Positions 1 through 5,664 of a stretch of 11,235 nucleotides of DNA are shown in pieces (position 1 is the stretch's first letter; each line of letters opens with the position of its first letter). The translations under genes and the position numbers were made by a program. The DNA is from Bacteroidota bacterium (lineage in GTDB: Bacteria > Bacteroidota > Bacteroidia > Cytophagales > Hymenobacteraceae). The DNA lies in the NCBI GenBank assembly GCA_023424725.1, contig JAFADQ010000076.1:1-11235 (forward strand), written 5' to 3'. The notes beneath the pieces are model-generated. The model did no database searches. It was given only the letters and a program-made list of their open reading frames with translations, and was not told the origin of the DNA.

Positions 1-134
1 ATTTGATGGCCATGATGATTCAGAAACAAAAACGGATCTATCATGCGTAAGCTCCGCGACGGCAGCGGCGAGTACGTTTCCAGATCGGCGATGGGCGAAT
101 AAGCGGCGGTATGTATTTTTTTGATGGAGCGCAT
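1..134 (-). CDS. Pirin-family protein (N-terminal part only)
   Basis: The minus strand reads from an ATG at 134-132 through 44 codons without a stop to the window edge, so the C-terminal part is missing. The product begins MRSIKKIHTA and contains SPLPSRSLRMIDPF followed by LFLNHHG. This matches the pirin N-terminus, where an (R/L)P(S/T)R.(L/V)R.IDPF segment leads into the first cupin strands. Pirins are cupin-fold proteins, usually with an iron in the N-terminal barrel; some act as quercetinases or redox-sensitive regulators, and most bacterial ones have no known substrate. The His residues that bind the metal lie mainly beyond the edge and cannot be checked. No in-frame ATG lies upstream before the C-rich repeat at 166-213, and no clear Shine-Dalgarno is present, so this start is preferred. 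The family call is fairly secure; the function is not. Confidence 0.82.
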   Translation of the reverse strand, partial: MRSIKKIHTAAYSPIADLETYSPLPSRSLRMIDPFLFLNHHGHQ

Positions 135-165
135 TTTTGGTAGTGAGTAGTAGGTATTAAAAAAA

Positions 166-213
166 CCTCACCCCCGACCCCTCTCCAAAGAGAGAGGGGG
201 AGAATAGGGAGCC
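166..213 (+). repeat. C-rich dispersed repeat, copy A
   Basis: A run of CCTCACCCCC is followed by a hairpin (cccctctc / gagagggg, about 178-199) and ends near gggagcc. The same layout, reversed and with a few changes, occurs at 1621-1670, and related C-rich blocks occur at 328-358, 2436-2600 and 11185-11235. It lies just upstream of the pirin start, so it could lie in that gene's promoter or 5' leader. No coding potential is seen. Confidence 0.7.
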
Positions 214-327
214 TTCGGCATCTTGTTTTATAATTAATTGGTTGCGGAATAAATTTTGCCCTTTTCAGGTCTCTTTTTTCTCCTTGGGGAGGAATGTATT
301 TGGTCAGTCTTATCCCGAAGCATTTCA

Positions 328-358
328 GGAGAGGGGGTAAACCATTCTGCGAAGCTCC
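328..358 (-). repeat. C-rich dispersed repeat, partial copy (ggagcttcgcag type)
   Basis: On the minus strand this reads ggagcttcgcag, a short T-rich spacer, then ccccctctcc. The same order (12-mer, T-rich spacer of about 13-15 nt, CCCCTCTC block) is found at 2438 and 11187 on the plus strand. It is a shorter, diverged member of that family. The rest of 214-421 shows nothing recognisable; the open frame across 234-458 runs into the MITE end and has no family resemblance. Confidence 0.55.
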
Positions 359-421
359 TTTTATTCTTCAGAATCAGAAAACACAATCTTCCATAAAACA
401 AGCTTGCGTAAAATAAGTTAA

Positions 422-608
422 GACCATGTTTAAATTTTACTTTTTGTCTGCAAATCATCGCTTCCAGAACCTGATTTCAGTTCTTTTTTTGCTCGTAACC
501 CCGCTATGAGCTGCAAAAACAAATCATCAGAACCAGATTGCCGCGCTACCGCTCGCAACGACATGAATCAATGATTTTCGACTCCAAAATTCAAATTTAA
601 ACATGGTC
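422..608. mobile_element. MITE-like element 1 (187 bp, TAA-flanked)
   Basis: The ends are a perfect 16-bp inverted repeat: gaccatgtttaaattt at 422-437 and its reverse complement at 593-608. A TAA lies directly outside each end (419-421 and 609-611), the TNA-type target duplication known for part of the IS5 family. There is no gene inside. The terminal pattern (GA...TGTTTAAAT) resembles that of the adjacent IS5-family element (gaggctgtttaaat), so a related transposase may have moved it; that link is inference. Part of the interior (537-558) is a half-copy of the palindromic repeat seen at 11011-11050. A second element with the same ends but a different interior is at 5399-5559. Confidence 0.72.
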
Positions 609-672
609 TAAGAGGCTGTTTAAATATTAGTTTGTAAAGATATTGGGGGGTAAAATAGGAAAGGGTTAAGCC

Positions 673-705
673 GTAAAAGAAGGGTGCGAACCTTAACTCT
701 TTTAC
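673..705 (+). promoter_or_regulatory. Hairpin directly before the transposase start codon
   Basis: An 8-bp perfect stem (gtaaaaga at 673-680, tcttttac at 698-705) ends two bases before the ATG at 707. A competing 6-bp pairing (gttaag at 665-670 with cttaac at 692-697) is also possible. In other insertion sequences such structures form in transcripts entering from outside and hide the start, limiting transposase made by chance readthrough. Whether this one does so is inference. Confidence 0.45.
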
Positions 706-706
706 G

Positions 707-1471
707 ATGGCCTACGACCATACTGACTTAACCGATTCCCAGTGGGAAGTTATAGAAAAAGTACTGAACCAGGAAAGAAAGCGGCAGCATTCGCTCCGGC
801 AAGTGTGCAATCTGTTGCTCTACCTGCTCAGGACAGGCTGTCAATGGCGACAGCTACCTGAACGTGGTGTGAGCTGGAATGTAGTGTATTACTACTTTAG
901 AAAATGGCAAGAGAATGGGGTTATTGAGCAGTTGCATGAGTTGCTCTACTCGCAGGTAAGGAAGGACAAAAACCGGCCAGAAATGCCTTCTGCAGCTGTT
1001 ATTGATTCACAGTCTGTCAAGACCGCTCTGGCTCAGGAGTGTGTTGGCTATGATGCGGGAAAGAAAGTGAAAGGCAGAAAGCGGCACCTGCTGGTTGACA
1101 CACAAGGCTTGGTAATTTCGGTAAAAGTTACTTCTGCCTCCATGACTGACCGCAAGGGCGCTTGTGAGTTGCTTAAGCAAACAGACCCGGTAAAGTGTAG
1201 ACGGCTCGAACGCATTTTTGCCGACCAGGGCTACACAGGAAAGCTCAAGGAGTGGATAAAAAAGAAGATGGGAATAGAGCTTGAGGTGGTTAAGAAACAA
1301 CAGCGAGGCATATTCCAGGTATTACCAAAGCGATGGATTGTAGAGCGTAACTTTGCCTGGCTAGGCAATTTCAGGCGGCTAAGCAAGGATTATGAGCGAC
1401 TTATTCAAGTAAGTGAATCTTTTATTCTGCTGGCTATGTGTCAGTTAATGCTTAATATGTTGCATCACTAA
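707..1471 (+). CDS. IS5-family DDE transposase
   Basis: This 254-residue protein should catalyse cut-and-paste or copy-out movement of the surrounding element by binding its terminal repeats. Residues 1-75 form the N-terminal helix-rich domain typical of IS5 transposases (LTDSQWEVIEKVL; LRTGCQWRQLPE; WNVVYYYFRKW). The catalytic DDE domain follows: first Asp at D100 in AVIDSQSVKT, second at D173 in FADQGYTG, and Glu at E213 in RWIVERNFAWLG, followed by RRLSKDYE. All three catalytic residues are present and the frame is unbroken, so the enzyme may work. ATG 707 is the only sensible start; no strong Shine-Dalgarno is seen and a hairpin sits just upstream. It is the only plus-strand gene in the window. 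The stop (1469-1471) overlaps the right terminal repeat. Confidence 0.95.
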   Translation: MAYDHTDLTDSQWEVIEKVLNQERKRQHSLRQVCNLLLYLLRTGCQWRQLPERGVSWNVVYYYFRKWQENGVIEQLHELLYSQVRKDKNRPEMPSAAVIDSQSVKTALAQECVGYDAGKKVKGRKRHLLVDTQGLVISVKVTSASMTDRKGACELLKQTDPVKCRRLERIFADQGYTGKLKEWIKKKMGIELEVVKKQQRGIFQVLPKRWIVERNFAWLGNFRRLSKDYERLIQVSESFILLAMCQLMLNMLHH

Positions 1472-1505
1472 TTTTTAAACAGCCTCTAAGGCCGTCAGAA
1501 AAAAC

Positions 1506-1539
1506 AAAAAAGCCGCGCCTGTTACAGACGCAGCTTTTT
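1506..1539 (-). terminator. Rho-independent terminator, leftward
   Basis: The arms aaaaagc-gcg and cgc-gctttttt-like (1506-1516 and about 1529-1539) form a GC-centred hairpin with one bulge on each side. Read on the minus strand it is followed by a long T tract (ctttttttgtttttt), so it fits best as the terminator of leftward transcripts from the DinB gene, about 175 bp beyond its stop. Before the insertion sequence arrived it lay close to the TAA target. Weaker use by rightward transcripts is possible. Confidence 0.65.
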
Positions 1540-1620
1540 GGGTATTATAAGTTAGTAATTTGTAATTGCAAGGGCAATGCAACCAACAACTTCGAGCAAA
1601 GCCATAATTAAATCTGCCGC

Positions 1621-1670
1621 AGGCTCCTTATTGCCCCTCTCCCTTTGGAGGGGGGCAGGGGGTGAGGTTT
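1621..1670 (-). repeat. C-rich dispersed repeat, copy B (inverted relative to copy A)
   Basis: Reverse-complemented, this stretch reads aacctcacccc, then a C/T-rich block, ctccaaag, gagaggggc and ends in ggagcct. It follows copy A (166-213) block by block. It lies between the DinB stop and the terminator. A 14-bp direct repeat (cagacgcagctttt) flanks it at 1525-1538 and 1681-1694. Confidence 0.68.
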
Positions 1671-1716
1671 GCGCCTTTACCAGACGCAGCTTTTCCAGTC
1701 TTAAAAATCTTCTTTT

Positions 1717-2244
1717 CTACATTCCGTACTCTTCCATCTCATCTGCGCTGGGGCCGTAGCTGCCAGGTATTTTTACATCGAGCAACCGCAAATAAACGCC
1801 CAGTTGCGCGCGGTGATGGATGATCTGGCTCAGCGTGCTGCGCAGCATTTCGCGCCTCGGGTCGGTTAAGAAAATATTGTCGCCGTTGCGAAGCGTCCAG
1901 AGTTCTTCCATTTGCTCTTCGGTGGCTTTGGCAAGTTCTGCTTTTCCTTCGGCCAGGCATTTCTCGAAATACTCCAGCAACTGCGCGGTGCTGATAATAT
2001 TTACAGGTGTGTATGGGCTTGTAGCGAAATCGAGCTCGGAGGTGTTAAGGGTCATGCCAATCCAGGTGGGCAATTCGGCTATGTGCGCGGTTAGCTCTTT
2101 TATGGTCATGCTTTTTTGGTGCGGGCGCCAGTCGTATTTATCGTTTGGCACTACCGATAGCATTTTGCGGGTGGTTTCGCCTTCGTTGGCCAGCTCTTGT
2201 TGCATCGCCCCGATAAGAGTAATGGTTGCTGTTGTGGTTGTCAT
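1717..2244 (-). CDS. DinB-family (putative metal-dependent) protein
   Basis: This 175-residue protein belongs to the DinB/YfiT four-helix-bundle superfamily, whose members bind a divalent metal through three His and include thiol-dependent transferases; most are of unknown substrate. The start at 2244 (MTTTTATITL) is preferred over a 10-codon longer one at 2274 because family members begin with a helix here. Helix 2 carries H54 in ELTAHIAELP; the C-terminal helix carries IIHHRAQLGVYLRLL (H143, H144), followed by PGSYGPSADE, a tail common in Bacteroidota members. The family usually has HxxxH in this helix; here the position four residues before H144 is Q140, so one metal ligand may be replaced. 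Length is normal. The WYL regulator lies 475 bp upstream on the same strand; such regulators and DinB proteins are often neighbours, but co-transcription is not shown. Confidence 0.88.
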   Translation of the reverse strand: MTTTTATITLIGAMQQELANEGETTRKMLSVVPNDKYDWRPHQKSMTIKELTAHIAELPTWIGMTLNTSELDFATSPYTPVNIISTAQLLEYFEKCLAEGKAELAKATEEQMEELWTLRNGDNIFLTDPRREMLRSTLSQIIHHRAQLGVYLRLLDVKIPGSYGPSADEMEEYGM

Positions 2245-2333
2245 AGGTTTGTTATTTTTAAGTGTACGCTGCAAAGAAAAAGGTACCTACTGACAACCCT
2301 ATGGCAGTGTAGTTTTGGTGTTGAAATTATTTT

Positions 2334-2374
2334 TAACCGCAGATTTAACGGATTTCGCAGATTTCGCAGATTAC
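2334..2374 (+). repeat. Short tandem repeat, gatttcgca units
   Basis: After ttaaccgcagatttaacg the 9-mer gatttcgca occurs twice in tandem (2351-2359 and 2360-2368) and continues into gatta. The preceding cgcagattt is a variant of the same phrase. Phrases of this kind recur in intergenic DNA of many Bacteroidota, as far as I recall; no function is known. Confidence 0.5.
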
Positions 2375-2435
2375 TTTTTGTGAGGGTTTTAAGCTGGGAA
2401 GGGCAAATAAATGGCTATTGTTGTGTAATAAATAA

Positions 2436-2600
2436 TTGGAGCTTCGCAGATTTAATTTACCCCTCTCTGCCCTCCGGGCATCTCTCCCGAGAGGAGAGAA
2501 TTGAAACGGCGGCTGGACTTATGGTTTTAGCACTTAGCTAAACGGAGCTCCGAAACCCCTCTCCCACCGGGAGAGGTTAGGGAGAGGAGTAAAATACTGG
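2436..2600 (+). repeat. C-rich dispersed repeat, copies C and C'
   Basis: The block 2436-2484 (ttggagcttcgcag, T-rich spacer, cccctctctgccctccggg, catctc) recurs almost identically at 11185-11235, with a 2-nt length change in the spacer. It continues with small hairpins (gccc-tcc-gggc at 2469-2479). A second block at 2544-2600 begins ggagctccg and contains a perfect 8-bp hairpin (cctctccc / gggagagg, 2558-2576). Both resemble copies A and B. No coding sense is seen. Confidence 0.7.
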
Positions 2601-2684
2601 CCAAAGGCTCCTTTTTACCCTGCAACACCCCTTTTTTTGCCCTTCACAGCTCAACATCATCGCACAAAAAACCTGCACATTTCT

Positions 2685-2720
2685 CATTTGCACATCCGCA
2701 CATCTGGCATTTGCACATCC
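2685..2720 (+). repeat. Direct repeat of a 13-mer at the end of the WYL gene
   Basis: The 13-mer catttgcacatcc occurs at 2685-2697 and 2708-2720, with a related gcacatctgg in between. The second unit touches the stop codon of the WYL regulator. It looks like a short dispersed intergenic repeat. Confidence 0.45.
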
Positions 2721-3409
2721 TAATACGGAACGGGCAGCAATTTCATGTACTCATCCATGGTAATGTGCCCGGTGCGGGTAAAGGGCTTGCCGGTGTTGCG
2801 GCATTTTAAAATGCGTGACACTTTAAAATCGCGGTATTCTGCGCGCAGATGGCACCAGGCAATTAAATGCCAGCTGAAGGCATAAAAAATGAGGCCGGCA
2901 GGTTCTATTTCGCGGCGGCTAATTTCGGCTTTGTTGTTCTGGTAATCTATCTCCTGAATCTGGCGCGCCGAGATGGCATTTTGCAGCTCAGAGAGGTATT
3001 CGTAATTGTTCTCGATACAGGGCGATACCTGCAATTTTATGTTGTCGCTCAGCAAATCCAGCTTTTCTTTCTGGCCGGTTTTCATCACGGCTTTTATCTT
3101 GTTCAGCGCGTTAGAGTAGTGTTTAAAAATAGATTTATCGGCGAAGCTTTGCACCATGGCTTCCATCAGCAGCAGGGCGTTTGCCTCTTCGGTAGAGAAA
3201 GCTACGGGAGGCAGAAAGTAACCCTGCACCACGTAATAACCCTTGTGCTGCTCGAAACTAACCGGTATTCCCTGCTCGCCCAGCGCCTTTATGTCGCGAT
3301 ACACGGTGCGTACGCTAATACCAAATTTCTCCGCTATGTTCTCCGCCGATACATACTTTTTTGACTGCAGCAGGGTAAGGATTCCGAAAAGGCGGTCGAT
3401 GCGGTTCAT
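2720..3409 (-). CDS. YafY-type HTH and WYL-domain transcriptional regulator
   Basis: This 229-residue protein should bind DNA through an N-terminal winged helix-turn-helix of the HTH_11/DeoR-like type (residues 1-60: MNRIDRLFGILTLLQ; ENIAEKFGISVRTVYRDIKA; GIPVSFEQHKGYYV). A linker helix region (70-130) and a WYL domain (about 137-205) follow. WYL domains sense ligands, often nucleic acids or nucleotides; the signature triplet here reads WHL (W180-H181-L182) and not WYL. The segment REIEPAGLIFYAFSWHLIAW and the later YRDFKVSRI fit the family. The protein is at the short end of the family; a WCX extension seems to be absent or very short. The OYE gene ends 172 bp upstream on the same strand and the DinB gene follows 475 bp downstream; either could be a target. 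The ATG at 3409 begins the family-typical RIDRLF segment. Confidence 0.9.
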   Translation of the reverse strand: MNRIDRLFGILTLLQSKKYVSAENIAEKFGISVRTVYRDIKALGEQGIPVSFEQHKGYYVVQGYFLPPVAFSTEEANALLLMEAMVQSFADKSIFKHYSNALNKIKAVMKTGQKEKLDLLSDNIKLQVSPCIENNYEYLSELQNAISARQIQEIDYQNNKAEISRREIEPAGLIFYAFSWHLIAWCHLRAEYRDFKVSRILKCRNTGKPFTRTGHITMDEYMKLLPVPY

Positions 3410-3520
3410 AGTGTGGTGTGGGAGTTTAAGAAAACGATGCTTATCCTAAATTACTGCAAATTAAAATTAAACCGACAAAAACGATTGGCTTGCTTACGCC
3501 TTGGCTAAATAGTAAAACCG

Positions 3521-3536
3521 CAGCTTCGCGAAGCTG
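3521..3536 (-). terminator. 16-bp perfect palindrome, possible weak terminator of the OYE gene
   Basis: The sequence cagcttcgcgaagctg is a perfect palindrome, 45 bp past the OYE stop on the minus strand, followed there by cggttttac, a short T run. It could be a weak terminator, or an operator for the WYL regulator whose start is about 110 bp further on. Its half-site gcttcgc is shared with the C-rich repeats. Confidence 0.3.
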
Positions 3537-3581
3537 AAACATGGCAGTGCCTTGTCTCTTCACGAAACACCTTTTCGGATT

Positions 3582-4649
3582 TTACCGCTTTGCTCGTTTA
3601 TACTGGTCCGGCCATTCCAAATCAACTCCCAGCTCTTTGGCGGCGTGCAGCGGAAAGTACGGGTCGCGCAGCATTTCGCGGGCCATCAACACTAAATCTG
3701 CTTTGTCTTCGGCGATGATCTCTTCGGCTTGGGTGGCATTAATAATGATGCCCACAGCCCCGGTGGCGATGCCGGCTTGTTGTTTTACGGCTTCGGCAAA
3801 TGGCACCTGGTAGTTTGGTTTGGCCGGAATTTTAGCATCGGGAGTGTTGGCGCCGCTGGAGCAATCTATTAAATCTACGCCTTTCGTTTTAAGGATTTTT
3901 GCCAGCGCTACGGAGTCATCAATTGTCCAGCCGCCTTCTACCCAATCAGTCGCCGAAATGCGCACGAAAAGCGGTAACTCATTTGGCCACACTTCGCGCA
4001 CGGCTTCTGTTACTTCCAGCAATAATCTGCATCGGTTCTCGAAACTTCCTCCATACTCATCGGTGCGGTGGTTGCTTAACGGCGATAAAAATTCGTGCAG
4101 CAAATATCCGTGCGCGGCATGAATTTCTATCACCTTAAACCCAGCTTGCAAAGCACGTTTCGCGGCGGCTTTAAAATCTGAAATTACCTTGCCGATGCCC
4201 TCTTTTTTGAGCGCTGCAGGCACCGGAGTTTCGGGCGTGAATGGAATTGCGCTGGGTGCTACGGTTTGCCAGCCGTTTTCGGCATTGGGCGCAATGGGTT
4301 GGTTGCCTTTCCAGGGGCTGGTGTGGCTGGCTTTGCGGCCTGCGTGTGCCAATTGTATGCCCGCTACAGACCCATTCTGGTGGGTAAACCGGGCTATCTG
4401 TTTTAGCTTTTCTATGTGTTCGTCTTTCCAGATTCCAAGGTCGTCGGGCGTAATGCGGCCTTCCGGCGATACGGCTGTGGCTTCAACAATTATTAACCCG
4501 GCGCCGCCCACCGCGCGGCTCCCAAGGTGCACCAAATGCCAATCGTTGGCAAAACCATCTGAGCTGCTGTACTGGCACATAGGCGAAACGGTAATCCGGT
4601 TTTTTAGCGTGATGCTGCGGAAAGTTATGGGGGTGAAAAGTTGGGACAT
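3582..4649 (-). CDS. namA: Old yellow enzyme, YqjM/NamA-like NADPH dehydrogenase
   Basis: A 355-residue FMN-dependent TIM-barrel ene-reductase that should use NADPH to reduce activated C=C bonds of enals, enones, maleimides or nitro compounds in the cytoplasm. Features seen: LFTPITFRSITLKNRI at the start; C25 and Y27 in SPMCQYSS, matching the redox-tuning Cys and active-site Tyr of the YqjM class; Q99 in GIQLAHAGRK; the substrate-anchoring pair H177 and H180 in EIHAAHGYLLHEFLSPLSN, with Y182; R229 in FVRISATDW; and the C-terminal phosphate-binding region ADLVLMAREMLRDP. The C-terminal QYKRAKR resembles the YqjM tail. Length is slightly above the usual 340. ATG 4649 starts the conserved LF.P segment. 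The GNAT gene ends 81 bp upstream on the same strand, so joint transcription is possible but unproven. The natural substrate cannot be told from sequence. Confidence 0.93.
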   Translation of the reverse strand: MSQLFTPITFRSITLKNRITVSPMCQYSSSDGFANDWHLVHLGSRAVGGAGLIIVEATAVSPEGRITPDDLGIWKDEHIEKLKQIARFTHQNGSVAGIQLAHAGRKASHTSPWKGNQPIAPNAENGWQTVAPSAIPFTPETPVPAALKKEGIGKVISDFKAAAKRALQAGFKVIEIHAAHGYLLHEFLSPLSNHRTDEYGGSFENRCRLLLEVTEAVREVWPNELPLFVRISATDWVEGGWTIDDSVALAKILKTKGVDLIDCSSGANTPDAKIPAKPNYQVPFAEAVKQQAGIATGAVGIIINATQAEEIIAEDKADLVLMAREMLRDPYFPLHAAKELGVDLEWPDQYKRAKR

Positions 4650-4730
4650 ATAAACAATAACTGATGTTAAATTTGCTACCAGTAGAGTAACTACAGAAAC
4701 GCTTTGTGGTTACGGTTTCCTTTAAAACTT

Positions 4731-5258
4731 CTACCACTTATCTGGCTCCGGAAAATTTATGGCGTATAACATCAGCACATCGTCATCGGGAGTTAACTGC
4801 ACGTCGCGCTCGTATTTCATCCCCAACTTTTGGAGCAGTTTTCTGGACGAAGTATTTTCTGGCAACGTTATGGCCGCGAGTCGTTTTAGCTTATGTTTTC
4901 GATGCTCGTAATCTATTACGGCTTTCGCTGCTTCGCTGGCATACCCAAACCCGTTAAATTCCGGCAGAAAAGCAAAACCAATATCTACATCGGGCAAGGT
5001 GTCGCGCTTTAGCAAACCGCAGGTGCCAATGGGCAAATTGTCTTCTTTACGGTTTACCCTGTAGAGGCCAAAATTGTGGGTGTTGTAGCTTAAAATGGGC
5101 ACACGCTGCAAATATCCTTCGGCTTCTTTTTCGGTGCGAATGCCGCGGTCGCCAATGTATTTAAGCCATCCGGGCGAGTTTAGCAACGCAAGCATAAAGG
5201 GAGCGTCGGCAATGGCGAACCGGGAAATTATAAGCCGTGAAGTTTCCAGTACTTTCAT
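4731..5258 (-). CDS. RimJ/RimL-type GNAT N-acetyltransferase
   Basis: A 175-residue acetyl-CoA-dependent acetyltransferase of the Acetyltransf_3 group, which acetylates protein N-termini or small amines. The protein begins MKVLETSRLIISRF, the usual opening (ETeRLilR), so ATG 5258 is chosen; the 42 longer upstream codons have no family resemblance. The acetyl-CoA binding motif A is FNGFGYASEA (residues 101-110), preceded by PIGTCGLLKRD and VDIGFAFLPE. Motif B is ENTSSRKLLQKLGM (134-147), and a C-terminal strand VLMLYAI follows. A TATTTTTG sequence at 5363-5356 on the minus strand matches the Bacteroidota -7 box and would give a leader of about 90 nt, but the -33 box is weak. A MITE-like element begins 140 bp upstream. 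The substrate is unknown. Confidence 0.9.
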   Translation of the reverse strand: MKVLETSRLIISRFAIADAPFMLALLNSPGWLKYIGDRGIRTEKEAEGYLQRVPILSYNTHNFGLYRVNRKEDNLPIGTCGLLKRDTLPDVDIGFAFLPEFNGFGYASEAAKAVIDYEHRKHKLKRLAAITLPENTSSRKLLQKLGMKYERDVQLTPDDDVLMLYAINFPEPDKW

Positions 5259-5398
5259 TTTTTGGTGTTGTGCGTGGCAGCTAAAGTACTGAAGTTTTGC
5301 GGTTTGCCTTAAAAATGTTTGGTGTGATTTAAGCGAAGGATCTGGGTAATGCACACAAAAATAATAGCCTGCTAGTGCAACCACGTAAACCCAGGTTA

Positions 5399-5559
5399 GA
5401 TCATGTTTAAATTTATATATGACTGATATTCAGTGAGTAATAAATTTACAGGCCAATTTTGCCGCTTGTTTTTTTTACAAGGAAGCGGCATTTATGCTGT
5501 AATGGGCAAAAAAGAGGCACTTACAGCCTAACAAGGCGCATCAAAATTTAAACATGGTC
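5399..5559. mobile_element. MITE-like element 2 (161 bp)
   Basis: The ends are gatcatgtttaaattt (5399-5414) and the reverse complement of gaccatgtttaaattt (5544-5559): 15 of 16 match, and the right end is identical to those of the element at 422-608. Flanking bases are TTA on the left and TAG on the right, so only a 2-bp TA is duplicated. The interior differs from element 1: it has a small palindrome (actga-tat-tcagt, 5422-5434) and a hairpin (gccgctt / aagcggc, 5461-5489). No gene is inside. It sits between the GNAT gene and the cold-shock terminator. Confidence 0.65.
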
Positions 5560-5571
5560 TAGGGCAGTTCT

Positions 5572-5616
5572 AAAAAGCAAAAAACCGGACCACTAAGACC
5601 CGGTTTCTTGCTTTTT
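5572..5616 (-). terminator. Rho-independent terminator of the cold-shock gene
   Basis: The outer arms aaaaagcaa (5572-5580) and ttgcttttt (5608-5616) and inner arms aaaccgg / ccggttt form a long stem around an 11-nt loop. On the minus strand the GC core is followed by ttttttgcttttt. It lies about 50 bp past the stop of the cold-shock-domain gene. Confidence 0.82.
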
Positions 5617-5664
5617 ACCTGCGGCGGCCAAAAAATGGTGCGGCAGAGACTAAAATCAAACGTA

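Larger units (their letters stand above)
612..1486 (+). mobile_element. Complete IS5-family insertion sequence (875 bp)
   Basis: One transposase gene is bounded by 19-bp inverted repeats (612-630 and 1468-1486) that match at 18 of 19 positions, and flanked by TAA on both sides (609-611 and 1487-1489). Length, single-frame transposase and TNA target duplication fit the IS1031/IS427-like branch of IS5. The transposase stop lies inside the right terminal repeat, as in many compact insertion sequences. With intact ends, an intact frame and a clean target duplication, it looks recent and possibly active. Its left target TAA is also the right target TAA of the MITE at 422-608. No match to a named element can be claimed without a search. 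Confidence 0.9.
2245..2719. other. 475-bp gene-free gap rich in repeats
   Basis: No credible gene is present; open frames here lack family resemblance and run through repeats. It holds a short tandem repeat (2351-2373), two C-rich repeat blocks (2436-2600) and a TTTGCACATCC-type repeat (2685-2720). No clear terminator for the WYL gene is seen. The promoter of the DinB gene should lie at the left edge, but no good TAnnTTTG box was found. Confidence 0.6.

Noticed and set aside
234..458. Minus-strand open frame of 74 codons
   Set aside because: It runs through a C-rich repeat fragment and into the left end of the MITE-like element, has no family resemblance and an atypical composition.
2197..2541. 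Plus-strand frame of 114 codons
   Set aside because: Its first part is antisense to the DinB gene and the rest is tandem and C-rich repeat sequence.
3582..5258. Dedicated biosynthetic or defence operon made of the OYE and GNAT genes
   Set aside because: Both are common single enzymes; the 81-bp gap and absence of pathway partners do not support a joint system.
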